Shown: one piece after another, positions 8,503 through 17,949 of the stretch
Position numbering within the stretch: position 1 is the stretch's first letter
How the letters are laid out: the number at the start of each line of letters is the position of its first letter
NCBI RefSeq assembly: GCF_002585305.1
Contig: NZ_NUNF01000062.1
Span: 8,978 to 65,198 of the forward strand
Direction: 5' to 3'
From: Bacillus sp. AFS037270
GTDB taxonomy: Bacteria; Bacillota; Bacilli; Bacillales_B; DSM-18226
DNA length: 56,221 nt
Notes under the pieces: generated by a model
What the model saw: the letters and a program-made list of their open reading frames with translations, nothing else
The model's database searches: none
What the model was told of the DNA's origin: nothing
Position numbers and translations under genes: made by a program

Positions 8503-9297
8503 TTATCTATTTAATTGTTTCACTTTCATAGACTTGTTTTCCTTGCTTACTTTGATGATTTCCCCGATAATACTGATGGCAATTTCTTGTGTTGTTTCCG
8601 AGCCAATGTCCATTCCGATTGGAGAATGAACCTGCTCCAACTGTTCCTGAGTGACTCCTTCATTTTTTAATTTTTCAAATATGGTTATGACCTTGCGCTT
8701 GCTGGCTACCATCCCAACATAAGCAATTGGAAATTGCAGTGCTGTTTTTAAGACCATATCATCACGGTCTTTTGTCACAATCACCACATATGACTTTTCA
8801 TTTAGGTTGGCTGCAAGCATTGCCTTGCCAATATCCTCGTTCACAAAAAGATTTGTCGCATTAGGAAAGCGTTCCTCCGTACAATACCCGGCGCGATCAT
8901 CGACGATGCAATAGGGATATTCAAGGGAATCCGCAAGCCTGGCCAATGCATAACCGAGATGACCGGCTCCGGCTATTACTAGTTCAGGCCTGCTGGTATA
9001 GACTTCAATAAAGACCCGTAACGTGCCGCCACAACTCATCTGAATTCCGTCTTTTGCATGTCTATTCAATTTATATTCAACGATTTTTGATTGGCCATTT
9101 TGTATCGCCTTTACACTGTCTTCGATGATATAATGTTCAGCCAAGCCCCCTCCGACAGTACCTTCAATCGTACCATCACGGTATACAATCATTTTTCCAA
9201 CATGCCTGGGAGTCGAGCCCTTGGATTCTATTATCATGGCTAAAGCAAAGGTTTCGTTATGACGGTTTAGCATGGCCACTTTTTCCATAAGCAGCAT
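8503..9297 (-). CDS. XdhC/CoxI-family molybdenum cofactor insertion protein (PucA-like)
   Basis: A 264-residue XdhC-family protein. It has the N-terminal XdhC/CoxI domain with the SCGG motif that contributes a cofactor-binding cysteine, and a C-terminal Rossmann domain (VIAGAGHLGYALARLA, GMVASKRK and HSPIGMDIGSETTQEIAISI). Family members bind molybdenum cofactor, help sulphurate it and insert it into xanthine-dehydrogenase-type enzymes. It is the last gene of the Mo-hydroxylase operon, 26 bp after the FAD subunit. A GGAGGGA site precedes the ATG. Confidence 0.85.
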   Translation of the reverse strand: MLLMEKVAMLNRHNETFALAMIIESKGSTPRHVGKMIVYRDGTIEGTVGGGLAEHYIIEDSVKAIQNGQSKIVEYKLNRHAKDGIQMSCGGTLRVFIEVYTSRPELVIAGAGHLGYALARLADSLEYPYCIVDDRAGYCTEERFPNATNLFVNEDIGKAMLAANLNEKSYVVIVTKDRDDMVLKTALQFPIAYVGMVASKRKVITIFEKLKNEGVTQEQLEQVHSPIGMDIGSETTQEIAISIIGEIIKVSKENKSMKVKQLNR

Positions 9298-9323
9298 GAC
9301 AAGCTCCCTCCTTTTTGAAAAAA

Positions 9324-10193
9324 TTAATTCGTTTGAGTTTGCTTCAAGCTAAGAAAATAGCGTAACAGATTTAATGCAACAGTTTTTCTATAGACGGCCG
9401 TGGAGCGCTGATCGTCGATTGGACGAATGATCTTATCGAAGTCTGCCACAATCGGAGCAATATCTGAATTTGCTAATGGGATGGATTTTCCAATCAGCTT
9501 CTTCTCAATATCAAGGGACCGAACCATCGTAGGCCCGACCGCCCCAAAGGCAAAGCGGACATCCTCGATTCGGGGACCATTTAACCGGATATATCCGGCA
9601 AACCCTACCTTGGCAATGGCATCGGCGTTGCGGTTGCCGACTTTCTCAAAAACAACATGAGCACCTTCTTCGAAAACGGACGGCAAGATAATTTCAGCCA
9701 AAATTTCATTAGGATGCCGCCCGACCCTTCGTGGACCTTGAATAAAATCGCTAATCGCAACGATGCGATTACCATTTATGGAGCGCAGCAGAAGCCTTGC
9801 ATTGTATACATATAATAATGGAAGCGTGTCACCGGCTGGAGAGGCGTTACAAATATTGCCGCCTAATGTTCCTCGGTTTCGGATGGCAGGGGCCGCAATG
9901 GTTTTAATGGCGTTCTTTAAGGCAAAAGGTATTAAGGGATGTTCAAGTAATTCACTATACGTACAGCAGGCCCCGATGTGGAGATCCTTGTTATCTTGAT
10001 AAATCTGCTTTAGCTCGGAAAGATGATCAATAAAAACAATCGGTCTAGGGATCTTCGGTGGTACTCCCCTTCTGCTTTTGTGAAGAACCATGACATCGGT
10101 GCCGCCGGCTATGATGGCGCAATCTTCACTGTTCAATTGGCTCAACGTTTGGTCTAATCGATCGAAGCGGTACGCGGTTATTTTCTCTGCCAT
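9324..10193 (-). CDS. FAD-binding subunit of a xanthine-dehydrogenase-family enzyme (PucC-like)
   Basis: A 289-residue medium subunit. The FAD-binding blocks are visible near residues 30-36 (AGGTDVMV) and 110-128 (GTLGGNICNASPAGDTLPLL). It would carry electrons from the FeS subunit to NAD or another acceptor. It overlaps the FeS-subunit gene by 16 bp, consistent with translational coupling. An AAGGGGA site lies 6 bp before the ATG. Confidence 0.88.
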   Translation of the reverse strand: MAEKITAYRFDRLDQTLSQLNSEDCAIIAGGTDVMVLHKSRRGVPPKIPRPIVFIDHLSELKQIYQDNKDLHIGACCTYSELLEHPLIPFALKNAIKTIAAPAIRNRGTLGGNICNASPAGDTLPLLYVYNARLLLRSINGNRIVAISDFIQGPRRVGRHPNEILAEIILPSVFEEGAHVVFEKVGNRNADAIAKVGFAGYIRLNGPRIEDVRFAFGAVGPTMVRSLDIEKKLIGKSIPLANSDIAPIVADFDKIIRPIDDQRSTAVYRKTVALNLLRYFLSLKQTQTN

Positions 10194-10654
10194 ATGCCGT
10201 CCCCTTTTTTAGCTGCCAGATTAATCGCATCCACAATCATATTGTAGCCCGTACATCGGCACAGATTTCCGGAGATCCCTTCACGAATTTCCTCCTCTGA
10301 AGGATGAGGGTTATGGGATAATAAAGCGGCACTAGCCATGACCATTCCAGGAATGCAGTAACCGCATTGCACTCCTCCAGCAATGGAATAGCACTCATCT
10401 AAAATCCTAAATTGTTCCGTTTCCATGATCCCTTCGATTGTTTGAATATCGGCCCCCTCAATCGAGCCAATCGGGATCAGGCAGCTGTTTTGCAGGAGGT
10501 TATTCACAAAAACACTGCAGGCTCCGCATTCTCCTTCACCGCAGCCTTCCTTTGTACCGATTAACTCAAACTCATCTCTTATTAAATCTAGTAATCTTGT
10601 TGTGGCCGGAGCATCCGTTTCTATCGTTCTTCCATTTAGTGTAAATGTAATCAA
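10178..10654 (-). CDS. 2Fe-2S subunit of a xanthine-dehydrogenase-family enzyme (PucE-like)
   Basis: A 158-residue small subunit with two [2Fe-2S] clusters. The plant-ferredoxin-type site is CGEGECGACSVF, with a further Cys at residue 58. The C-terminal helical site has CGYCIPGM and LCRCTGY. It starts with TTG; its TTGA overlaps the TGA stop of the Mo subunit gene by 4 bp, and AAGGTG in the end of that gene serves as the ribosome binding site. The pair is therefore probably translated in a coupled way. Confidence 0.9.
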   Translation of the reverse strand: MITFTLNGRTIETDAPATTRLLDLIRDEFELIGTKEGCGEGECGACSVFVNNLLQNSCLIPIGSIEGADIQTIEGIMETEQFRILDECYSIAGGVQCGYCIPGMVMASAALLSHNPHPSEEEIREGISGNLCRCTGYNMIVDAINLAAKKGDGIWQRK

Positions 10655-12813
10655 CCTTCTTCACCTTCTTTCATCCAAAGACTTTCCATAATGACTTCCG
10701 GTGTAATCGGAATCTGCTGAAAAGAAGTCTGCAGTGCATCCTCGATCGCCGCCTGAACGGCTGGGGCGCCGCCGATTAATGTCAATTCACCTGCGCCCTT
10801 CGCTCCGTAGGGACCATCCGCATAGGGATTATCAAAGACCTTGCTTTCGATTGGAACAACGTCCAATGAAGTCGGCGGTCCATAATCCGATATGCTTTTT
10901 TGTTGAATTCTTCCTTGATGTGTCGTCATCTTTTCTAGATATCCGTACGCTAATCCTTGAGCTAAACCACCGTCAATTTGGCCTTTCATAATCCGATCAT
11001 CGATGACCTTTCCAACCTCATAATTGGCGTATACTTTTCCCAGCTTTACATTTCCTGTTAACGTATCCACTTCTACTTCTACGATATTCACGCCCCATGA
11101 ATAAGCCGGGTAGGCATCTCCAGTGAAGGTTTTTTCGTCCCAAGGTATCATTTCACGGTGAACATACTTCTCTACTACTTCCTGTTCCACCCCTGGTTGC
11201 CACTGAGCCTTCAGTTTTTGGGCGGCTCGTACAAGCAATTTTCCGACAATCATGGTCGTCCTAGAGGCTACGGTCGGGCCGGAGTCGGGAACCTCTTTGG
11301 TATCGGGATTAGGGAATATAACTCTATCAAACGGGAGGTCGAGTTCTTTGGCCACAATCTTACTAAGAGTCGTATAAATGCCTTGTCCCATATCAGAATT
11401 GGAGATTTTTAGCATAACTTTGCCATCCTTTGATTTAACCAGCTTCACTGTTGCTTTAATATGATCTCTCTCGCCACTGCCTGTAAATCCACAGCCGTGG
11501 AGGAACAGCGAAGTTCCGATGCCTTTTTTATAGCGATGATTTTGTTGATTATAACGGTGAAATTCCTCCTTTTTCTTTTGGTATTTTGACGTGTTGAGTA
11601 AATCCTCAATCATATCTTCTACTAATATTGGGTCACGGAATTTTCCTTTGGTGATGGTGGGGTCTCCTTGTTTGACGAGGTATTTTCGTTTATATTCAAG
11701 TGGTTCGGTGTTTGCTAGTTTACTAAGATGTCCGATATGACTTTCGATTCCGGCAAAGCTTTGTGGAGCACCAAAGCCTCTGAAGGCACCGTTTGGAACG
11801 GTATTCGTTTTTAAAACATAGCCTTTTGCATGAAAATGTGGAATTTTATAGACACCGGCACTGTTTATTAAGGCACGCTGCAGCACGACAGAGCTTAATC
11901 CCGCATTCGCTCCGCCATCCAGAAAAATGTCCACACACATGCTCAAGATATTTCCTTCCTTATCAAGGGCCGTTCGATAGTGGAGTTTGGCCGGATGCCT
12001 TTTGGTGGTCACCACCATATCCTCAGAACGGTCGAACACGAGCATGACCGATTTTTTGACTGCTTTTGCCGCAACGGCTACGTGACACGCCATCATCGAG
12101 GGAAAATCTTCTTTACCGCCAAAACCACCGCCGGTAGGGCTTTGAACCACTCTGACTTCATCGTCACCACAGGCTAAAGCGCTTAGCAATGCATTTTTTA
12201 TATAATAAAGACATTGCATGGAACCCTGGACGACGATTTCATCATCCTCATATATGGCGAGCATACCTTGTGGCTCTAAGTAGACATGCTCCTGATAACC
12301 TGTATCATATTCTTCTTCAATGATTTGATGGGCTCCCTGCTCGAGCGCTGAAATATTCTCTAAGTTCTCCCCGAATTCATAGTTTGCCATCACCACCCCG
12401 GATGATGATTTTTGTTGAATGGCATCGTCCAAGGTATAAATGGCCTGATGCTCTTCAAAATCAACCTTCACTTCATTTAGCAAACTATATAGGGTATCTA
12501 GTTCTTCTCCAACGAGCATAAGAATCGGCTCCCCAATATAATTGACCCACTCATTGGCAAAAATAGGCTGATCTTCTTGGATAATTTTCACATAATTAGG
12601 TCCAGGAATATGCTCTGCTCCAACGGCTTCATATCCTTCCGGCAGGTTCGGTAAATGAATGGATAGGATTTTTCCATAAGCAATCGGCGACCGAACCAAA
12701 ACGCCATACACCATATTTTCCACTTTCACGTCACTAATATAAGCCAACTGGCCCGATACTTTCCCTTTATGGTCCTTTTTGGGCACTGAGGTGCTTATGT
12801 CTTTTAGCTTCAT
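10651..12813 (-). CDS. molybdopterin-binding subunit of a xanthine-dehydrogenase-family hydroxylase (PucD-like)
   Basis: A 720-residue large subunit of the xanthine dehydrogenase/aldehyde oxidase family. Recognisable blocks are GGGFGGKEDFP, the Arg-containing GAFRGFGAPQ, and GAKGAGELTLIGG, which carries the catalytic Glu. These enzymes hydroxylate N-heterocycles or aldehydes at a Mo centre. The substrate is not evident: the regulators nearby are PucR-like (purine) but also V4R/XylR-like (aromatic). The start chosen is ATG at 12813, 10 bp after AAGGG; the open frame begins six codons earlier at a TTG that overlaps this site. It is the first gene of a four-gene operon. Confidence 0.88.
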   Translation of the reverse strand: MKLKDISTSVPKKDHKGKVSGQLAYISDVKVENMVYGVLVRSPIAYGKILSIHLPNLPEGYEAVGAEHIPGPNYVKIIQEDQPIFANEWVNYIGEPILMLVGEELDTLYSLLNEVKVDFEEHQAIYTLDDAIQQKSSSGVVMANYEFGENLENISALEQGAHQIIEEEYDTGYQEHVYLEPQGMLAIYEDDEIVVQGSMQCLYYIKNALLSALACGDDEVRVVQSPTGGGFGGKEDFPSMMACHVAVAAKAVKKSVMLVFDRSEDMVVTTKRHPAKLHYRTALDKEGNILSMCVDIFLDGGANAGLSSVVLQRALINSAGVYKIPHFHAKGYVLKTNTVPNGAFRGFGAPQSFAGIESHIGHLSKLANTEPLEYKRKYLVKQGDPTITKGKFRDPILVEDMIEDLLNTSKYQKKKEEFHRYNQQNHRYKKGIGTSLFLHGCGFTGSGERDHIKATVKLVKSKDGKVMLKISNSDMGQGIYTTLSKIVAKELDLPFDRVIFPNPDTKEVPDSGPTVASRTTMIVGKLLVRAAQKLKAQWQPGVEQEVVEKYVHREMIPWDEKTFTGDAYPAYSWGVNIVEVEVDTLTGNVKLGKVYANYEVGKVIDDRIMKGQIDGGLAQGLAYGYLEKMTTHQGRIQQKSISDYGPPTSLDVVPIESKVFDNPYADGPYGAKGAGELTLIGGAPAVQAAIEDALQTSFQQIPITPEVIMESLWMKEGEEG

Positions 12814-13218
12814 TCCGGCAACACCCTTCAACTCATTTTTTTATAGCGGACACGTAATAAATAGAAACCTCTTCCTACGATTTTATAAAATAAAGTAGTC
12901 TTTTATGATTAATTTTTATTCTAGAATTTCGGTGTTTTTCTTTATATTTTTTAAAATCATTTCGAAACCCTGCAGCTTCCCTGATCTTTTTGTAAATACA
13001 AGAAGATAAGCTCAGGAAAGGATTAGATATTTCTAATTCTATTTATCAATATGTGGCGTAAAACTATTTTCTTGAAAAATAGGAATATATCTTATTCTAG
13101 TTATAGCGCCCTTCCATCCATAATTTCATAACATATATTGTAATAATGAGTTTAAAATTGGGGCTAGCAATGCCTCATATTGGGGTAATCGTATTTTACC
13201 TGATTGGAGGGATTATTT
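12814..13218. other. intergenic region: operon promoter side and infC-like leader
   Basis: About 400 bp of AT-rich DNA between divergent genes. It must hold the promoter of the Mo-hydroxylase operon and that of the IF-3-like gene. Nothing coding is seen. I found no convincing long inverted repeat or riboswitch. Confidence 0.4.
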
Positions 13219-13710
13219 ATTAAAAATATTATTATGAACGAAGCGATACAATCAAAAGAAGTAAGACTCGTTTCAGAAAACGGTCAACAAGTTATACCTA
13301 CCATTCAAGCACTTAAAATGGCAAATGAAATGGGATTAGACCTTATTCAAATCAGTGAATCTAATCCGCCAGTATGTAAGATATTGGATGGTGGAAAATA
13401 CAAATTTGATTTACAGAAAAAAGAAAAGCTGAGCAAACAGAATCAGCAAACAATAGAAACAAAAGAAATACGTATGTCAATCACAATTGGCGAAAATGAC
13501 TTTCAAACAAAAGTAAAAAGCGCAATCTCCTTTTTAACCAAAGGTTATCATGTAAAGGTAAGCGTTCGTTTCCGAGGAAGGGAAATCACGCATACAAACA
13601 TTGGCGAAGAACTCCTCGCAAATTTTTGCCAGGAAGTTAGCCACTTGGTAAAGTCTCAAACAAAAGCGACATTGCAAGGCAGTATATTATCGATAATGTT
13701 AAAACCATAA
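13219..13710 (+). CDS. infC: stand-alone translation initiation factor IF-3 paralogue
   Basis: A protein of about 163 residues that aligns end to end with IF-3: N-terminal block NEAIQSKEVRLVSENGQQ, then the linker LDGGKYKFDLQKKEK, then the C-terminal block TKEIRMSITIGENDFQTK and VSVRFRGREITH. Canonical infC sits with rpmI and rplT; neither is here, so this is likely a second copy. The only well-placed start is ATT at 13219, 7 nt after GGAGGG; the TTG at 13204 overlaps that site and the ATG at 13234 is 22 nt away. AUU is the start of canonical infC and the basis of IF-3 autoregulation. The C-terminal end is more diverged than the rest. Confidence 0.8.
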   Translation: MKNIIMNEAIQSKEVRLVSENGQQVIPTIQALKMANEMGLDLIQISESNPPVCKILDGGKYKFDLQKKEKLSKQNQQTIETKEIRMSITIGENDFQTKVKSAISFLTKGYHVKVSVRFRGREITHTNIGEELLANFCQEVSHLVKSQTKATLQGSILSIMLKP

Positions 13711-13815
13711 AAATCAAGATCTAAATAAAATATTTAACCTTTGAAAATATGGATTTTTATTGCAATTAATAAAAATAATGGACATTCATAAAATTATACT
13801 ATTTAGAAAATGGAA

Positions 13816-13846
13816 AGGGCGAACAGTTTAAAATACTGTGCGCCCT
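13816..13846 (-). terminator. terminator of the ketosynthase/GGDEF-EAL operon
   Basis: AGGGCG and CGCCCT, extended by ACAGT and ACTGT with one mismatch, form a hairpin with a 7-nt loop. On the minus strand it is followed by a U-rich run. It begins 7 bases after the GGDEF-EAL stop codon. Confidence 0.75.
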
Positions 13847-13852
13847 CTCTTA

Positions 13853-16279
13853 TTAGATTAATGTAGTTGCAGGTTCATTGTGTTGCTCTAGAAAGCTTCT
13901 TTCAAATTCTTCATCCGTTATCGGAGGACTGAACAGATATCCCTGTACAATAATACAGCCATTTGCTTTTAAGAATTTTAACTCCTCTTCAGTCTCTACT
14001 CCTTCCGCAATCACATCAAGATTTAAATTATTGGCCATTGAAATAATGGTTTTTACAATTGCCCGATTTTCAGAATTGCTTGTAATATCTCTTACAAAGG
14101 AACGGTCAATTTTTAGATTATTAATTGGAAACTTTTTCAGATAACTTAATGAGGAATATCCTGTTCCAAAATCATCTATTGAAATCGATATCCCCATTGC
14201 CCTTAACTCATTCAGCGTGGAAATCACAGAATCGATGTTCGCCATCGAAATACTCTCCGTTATTTCTAAATCTAGATATTGAGCGTCAAGTTTTGTTTCT
14301 TCTAAGATATTTATAACAGATTCTACAAAGTTCCCGTCATAAAATTGCCGCATTGAGATATTTACGGATACTGATATAGGAGTGTACCCCATATCTTGCC
14401 AAATCTTATTTTGAATACATGCTGATTTCAGAACCCATTCACCTAGTGGTAATATGATTCCAGTTTCTTCTGCTAAAGGTATAAATTCAGCAGGTGAAAT
14501 CATTCCTAATTCAGAACTCTCCCATCTTAATAATGCTTCCATACCAATGATGCTGTTCGTTTCAATATCCATTTTTGGTTGATAAACTATTTTAAGTTCA
14601 TTAGAATGTAATGCTTTTCGCAGAGCTTTTTCTAATACCATTTTCTTCTGATAATCATCATTCATCTCCTGCGTAAAGAAGGAATAAGAATTTCTTCCTG
14701 ATTCTTTGGAGGAATACATTGCAATATCTGCATTTTTAATTAAAACATCTGGATGATCACCATCCGTTGGATACATACTGATCCCCAAACTGGAAGTGAC
14801 AAATAGTTCATGATCTTTTAGAGTAAATGATTTCTTAAATATATTTAACAATCTTTTTACAAAGAGGGTTGTTTCATCCTTCGTTACACTAAATAAAATA
14901 AAGGTAAACTCGTCACCGCCGAGTCTATAAACTGAAAAATCGGTCACCCTTTTATCATCCGCTTTACTTAACCGTTCTGCTACTTTCTTTAATAGAAGAT
15001 CTCCATTTTCATGATTGAGGGTGTCATTAATAATTTTAAAACGATCTAAATCTAAAAAAATGACCGCTATACTTTCTTGATTGAGTTTTGCTAATTTAAT
15101 TCGTTCGATTAAATCCTGATGAAATGCCCGCCGATTAGGTAATCCGGTGAGAGGATCATGAAGAGCTTCCCACTCTCTCTTTTTTTCATTGATTTTCCGT
15201 TGTGTAATATCAGTTGCTACACTAAGAACTTGCTTATCTCCAGTTGAAATGATGGGCAGCTTTACGGTTTGTATCCACCTTTTATTTCCTTGTGAATCAA
15301 TGATTTCATTTTCCGGTATATGCTTTTCTACTAAGGTGGATAATACCTGATGATCTAAACTAATATTCTGTTTTGCCATATCCAAATCAGGATTATAATC
15401 CATCTCAAAATTTCCGATAAGTTCTTCGGAATTCACCCCAAATAGTAAACCATAAGCTTGATTGGTTAATGTATATTTTCCATCCTGACTTTTGGCATAG
15501 ATATAGCTGGGATTCATATCGATGATTTTATGAAGAAATTCTTTTTGATCTAAAAGTGCATTATTCATCTTAGCAATGATCTTTTGGTGCATTCTAATAA
15601 CAGGGATGAGGATCCCAATGGATAAAAATAAAACAGCGATACTGCTTGGTAATAATAGATAGCTTTTAATCATATTTAAGATTCCAATACAATATCCTAC
15701 TGTTGCAATGATAATAAAGTAATGGACAAACGTTTTGGTTTCAGAATCCTTCAGGTTTTTACTTAATGCAAGGGATAATACGGTGATAATAATGAATATT
15801 AATAAATTAAAGTTAAAGATCCATGACAAATCTCCATAGACTGGGTATAAGAAACTTACCTTTATTAATCCCTGCGGTTTTACTAACTCAAAGCTTTGAA
15901 TTCCTTTGTGACTCCATCCAATCAAGTAGACAAAGGTTGACCATATATATAGAATGACTACAGTAAATTTATTCACTGCATATTTTACCATTCTAGATTC
16001 AACCATTTGTGTTTGGTTTATCGCCGTATATATAACGGAAAATAAAGTTGGAGCCAACATTATTGAGCCAAAACGAAATAACTTAAATAAAAACTCTATA
16101 ACGCTATTTGAAAAAAATTCACGAGCATATAAAAAAGAAACATCTATTTGCCAAAACGAGGTAAAAATAAAAAAGAGAAATAAAAGCTTTGATAATTTCG
16201 TTTTCCCCAAAATATAGATTGTTGTAATTCCAGCTGCTAAAGGAAATAATGCAAAAGAAATCATTAATAAATAAATCAT
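13853..16279 (-). CDS. membrane PAS-GGDEF-EAL cyclic-di-GMP enzyme
   Basis: An 808-residue protein. Residues 1-230 hold about seven predicted membrane helices, like the 7TM sensor region of some histidine kinases. A PAS domain covers about 245-360. GGDEF is intact (YRLGGDEF, 451-458), as is EAL (GMEALLRW, from 579), with ITES (673-676), DDFGTGYSS (702-710) and AEGVETEEE. Both the diguanylate cyclase and phosphodiesterase motifs look complete, so it could make or degrade c-di-GMP. The start follows GAGGAAGAGG. It begins 10 bp after the ketosynthase gene ends, so the two are probably one transcript. Confidence 0.88.
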   Translation of the reverse strand: MIYLLMISFALFPLAAGITTIYILGKTKLSKLLFLFFIFTSFWQIDVSFLYAREFFSNSVIEFLFKLFRFGSIMLAPTLFSVIYTAINQTQMVESRMVKYAVNKFTVVILYIWSTFVYLIGWSHKGIQSFELVKPQGLIKVSFLYPVYGDLSWIFNFNLLIFIIITVLSLALSKNLKDSETKTFVHYFIIIATVGYCIGILNMIKSYLLLPSSIAVLFLSIGILIPVIRMHQKIIAKMNNALLDQKEFLHKIIDMNPSYIYAKSQDGKYTLTNQAYGLLFGVNSEELIGNFEMDYNPDLDMAKQNISLDHQVLSTLVEKHIPENEIIDSQGNKRWIQTVKLPIISTGDKQVLSVATDITQRKINEKKREWEALHDPLTGLPNRRAFHQDLIERIKLAKLNQESIAVIFLDLDRFKIINDTLNHENGDLLLKKVAERLSKADDKRVTDFSVYRLGGDEFTFILFSVTKDETTLFVKRLLNIFKKSFTLKDHELFVTSSLGISMYPTDGDHPDVLIKNADIAMYSSKESGRNSYSFFTQEMNDDYQKKMVLEKALRKALHSNELKIVYQPKMDIETNSIIGMEALLRWESSELGMISPAEFIPLAEETGIILPLGEWVLKSACIQNKIWQDMGYTPISVSVNISMRQFYDGNFVESVINILEETKLDAQYLDLEITESISMANIDSVISTLNELRAMGISISIDDFGTGYSSLSYLKKFPINNLKIDRSFVRDITSNSENRAIVKTIISMANNLNLDVIAEGVETEEELKFLKANGCIIVQGYLFSPPITDEEFERSFLEQHNEPATTLI

Positions 16280-16289
16280 TGCCTCTTCC

Positions 16290-17471
16290 TCAATTTCCTT
16301 TTGTAATTAATAAACAAGTATTATTTCCGCTAACCCCATGGTTAGTTATTGCAACACTTTCGACATTTTGATACTTCGTCTCAAAGACAATTGGCAAGTC
16401 ATTAAAACCGTCTCCACTCGTTTTAATTGTTGGTGGAATAAATCCATATTCCATACTTAATAACGAAGAGACGACTTGGATAGCTCCCATTGAGCCAAAG
16501 GTATGGCCTGTCATTCCTTTTATGGAAGTAATAGGGACAGAGGACCCAAATAGATTAGTATGAGTAAGGTACTCAATCATATCATTCTGTTTTAATCCAA
16601 GCGCTTGACTGTTTACATAGGTGGGAACGCAATCGCCTATTGCACTTTTTAAGGCAGCTGTCATCAAGGTTCCTGTTGTATCGGACATTAACATTGAAAG
16701 AGCTTCATTGTTAGAAGCCCCCCCGTTGACTTGCCCCCATATCTTAGCACCTCTTGAATCTGCGTCTTTCTTCCGTTCCATGATAACAACGGCAGAACCC
16801 TCTGATTTAACAAAACCCTTATGAGATGTGGAAAAGGGTACCCCAGTTTCTTCAATCTCCACATTTTCGGCAATCGCATCTGTCTTTAAAAATCCATAGG
16901 TAATCCAATCCCCTAAAAGAGCATCTGAGCCGCCAACGATACATATATCTGCGTATCCAGCTTCTAAGAATAATTTGCCCATAAGGATCGCGTCTAAGCT
17001 TGCCGTACAGCCAGTAGAGATGGTATAAGCCTGTCCATTTATTCCAAGATGCTTAGTGATCCCAGAGGATAATGTATGCGGATCACCGATAGGAACATAT
17101 TGAATAGGTACTTTTTTAAGGTTATTACCATGGTTAGAGAACTTTTCAACTTCTAGAATACCTCCACCGGATGTACCCATTATGACGGCAACACGTGCAA
17201 AATCATCATTTGGTAAGTTGGCCATCTTATAAGCCTCCTCAGCTGCTGCAATTCCCAACCGAGCTGCACGGGGGTACCTTTTATATTTTTGACCAGAGAT
17301 AATATCCAAATCTTCATGAACTACTCCACATACTATATTAGAGCCGTTATTGCCGCGGCCGTGGAGTATTTCCTGTGTACAGATACCCTGTTCTAAAACG
17401 TCTTTAAATTGATCTATATTACGGATACCTGGGGCTTTAACTCCATAACCTGTAATGACAATTTTATCCAT
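16290..17471 (-). CDS. beta-ketoacyl-ACP synthase-like protein with altered active site
   Basis: A 393-residue thiolase-fold ketosynthase related to FabF. The nucleophile Cys155 (STGCTASLD) and the second catalytic His323 (GMTGHTFGSMGA) are present. The first His, normally in a HGT motif, is replaced: residues 286-291 read VNSQAL, putting Gln289 where His is expected. It may be a decarboxylase-like or chain-priming variant, or may have another role. It is not surrounded by acyl carrier protein or other fatty acid genes. It is the first gene of a two-gene unit with the c-di-GMP enzyme. A GAGGTC site precedes the ATG. Confidence 0.8.
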   Translation of the reverse strand: MDKIVITGYGVKAPGIRNIDQFKDVLEQGICTQEILHGRGNNGSNIVCGVVHEDLDIISGQKYKRYPRAARLGIAAAEEAYKMANLPNDDFARVAVIMGTSGGGILEVEKFSNHGNNLKKVPIQYVPIGDPHTLSSGITKHLGINGQAYTISTGCTASLDAILMGKLFLEAGYADICIVGGSDALLGDWITYGFLKTDAIAENVEIEETGVPFSTSHKGFVKSEGSAVVIMERKKDADSRGAKIWGQVNGGASNNEALSMLMSDTTGTLMTAALKSAIGDCVPTYVNSQALGLKQNDMIEYLTHTNLFGSSVPITSIKGMTGHTFGSMGAIQVVSSLLSMEYGFIPPTIKTSGDGFNDLPIVFETKYQNVESVAITNHGVSGNNTCLLITKGN

Positions 17472-17949
17472 AGTTGACCTCGATTATGATAAATTTTATA
17501 TTAATCTATAAAATTATATTATAAGAGGTAAATCGACAACCAACAACAAATTTCGACATATAGTTCCTTGCTATTTTTCCCAGTTGTAACCATAAAGTTA
17601 TTACCTATTAAGTAAAGCCCATTAAGTATAAAAAAGAGAATAATGAATACATCGATTTTTTTGATTTACACTTTTTAACGGGTTGCATGGACCGCCCTGC
17701 CCTCTTGTAAAGCAATCTTTAATAAAAACATCCGGGAATAAAAAAATGACCACCGTAGTGATCAATAGTGTAGTCCGTTCATTCTTTTACTATCCAGCAC
17801 CATTCGTTTTACAAGCCCCCTTCTCTTTTACTGACATTTTCTTCTTATTGGACTCTCTATTTCACCATATCGATCAATTTCTCGTTAACTTTTGTTATCA
17901 TCCGAATTTAACCGTACTTTTGAACATATATAAATAAGAGGTGATTGAA
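17472..17949. other. intergenic region between divergent units
   Basis: AT-rich DNA of about 480 bp. An 84-codon plus-strand frame at 17683-17937 has no ribosome binding site and reads like chance translation. The region must carry promoters for the ketosynthase unit and the GerPB-like gene. I see no clear repeat. Confidence 0.4.

Noticed and set aside
10438..12177. Several plus-strand frames opposite the Mo-hydroxylase genes
   Set aside because: All lie within well-supported minus-strand genes and show no independent start signals or motifs.
17683..17937. 84-codon plus-strand frame upstream of the GerPB-like gene
   Set aside because: No ribosome binding site, odd composition and no recognisable motif; the same DNA must hold promoters.
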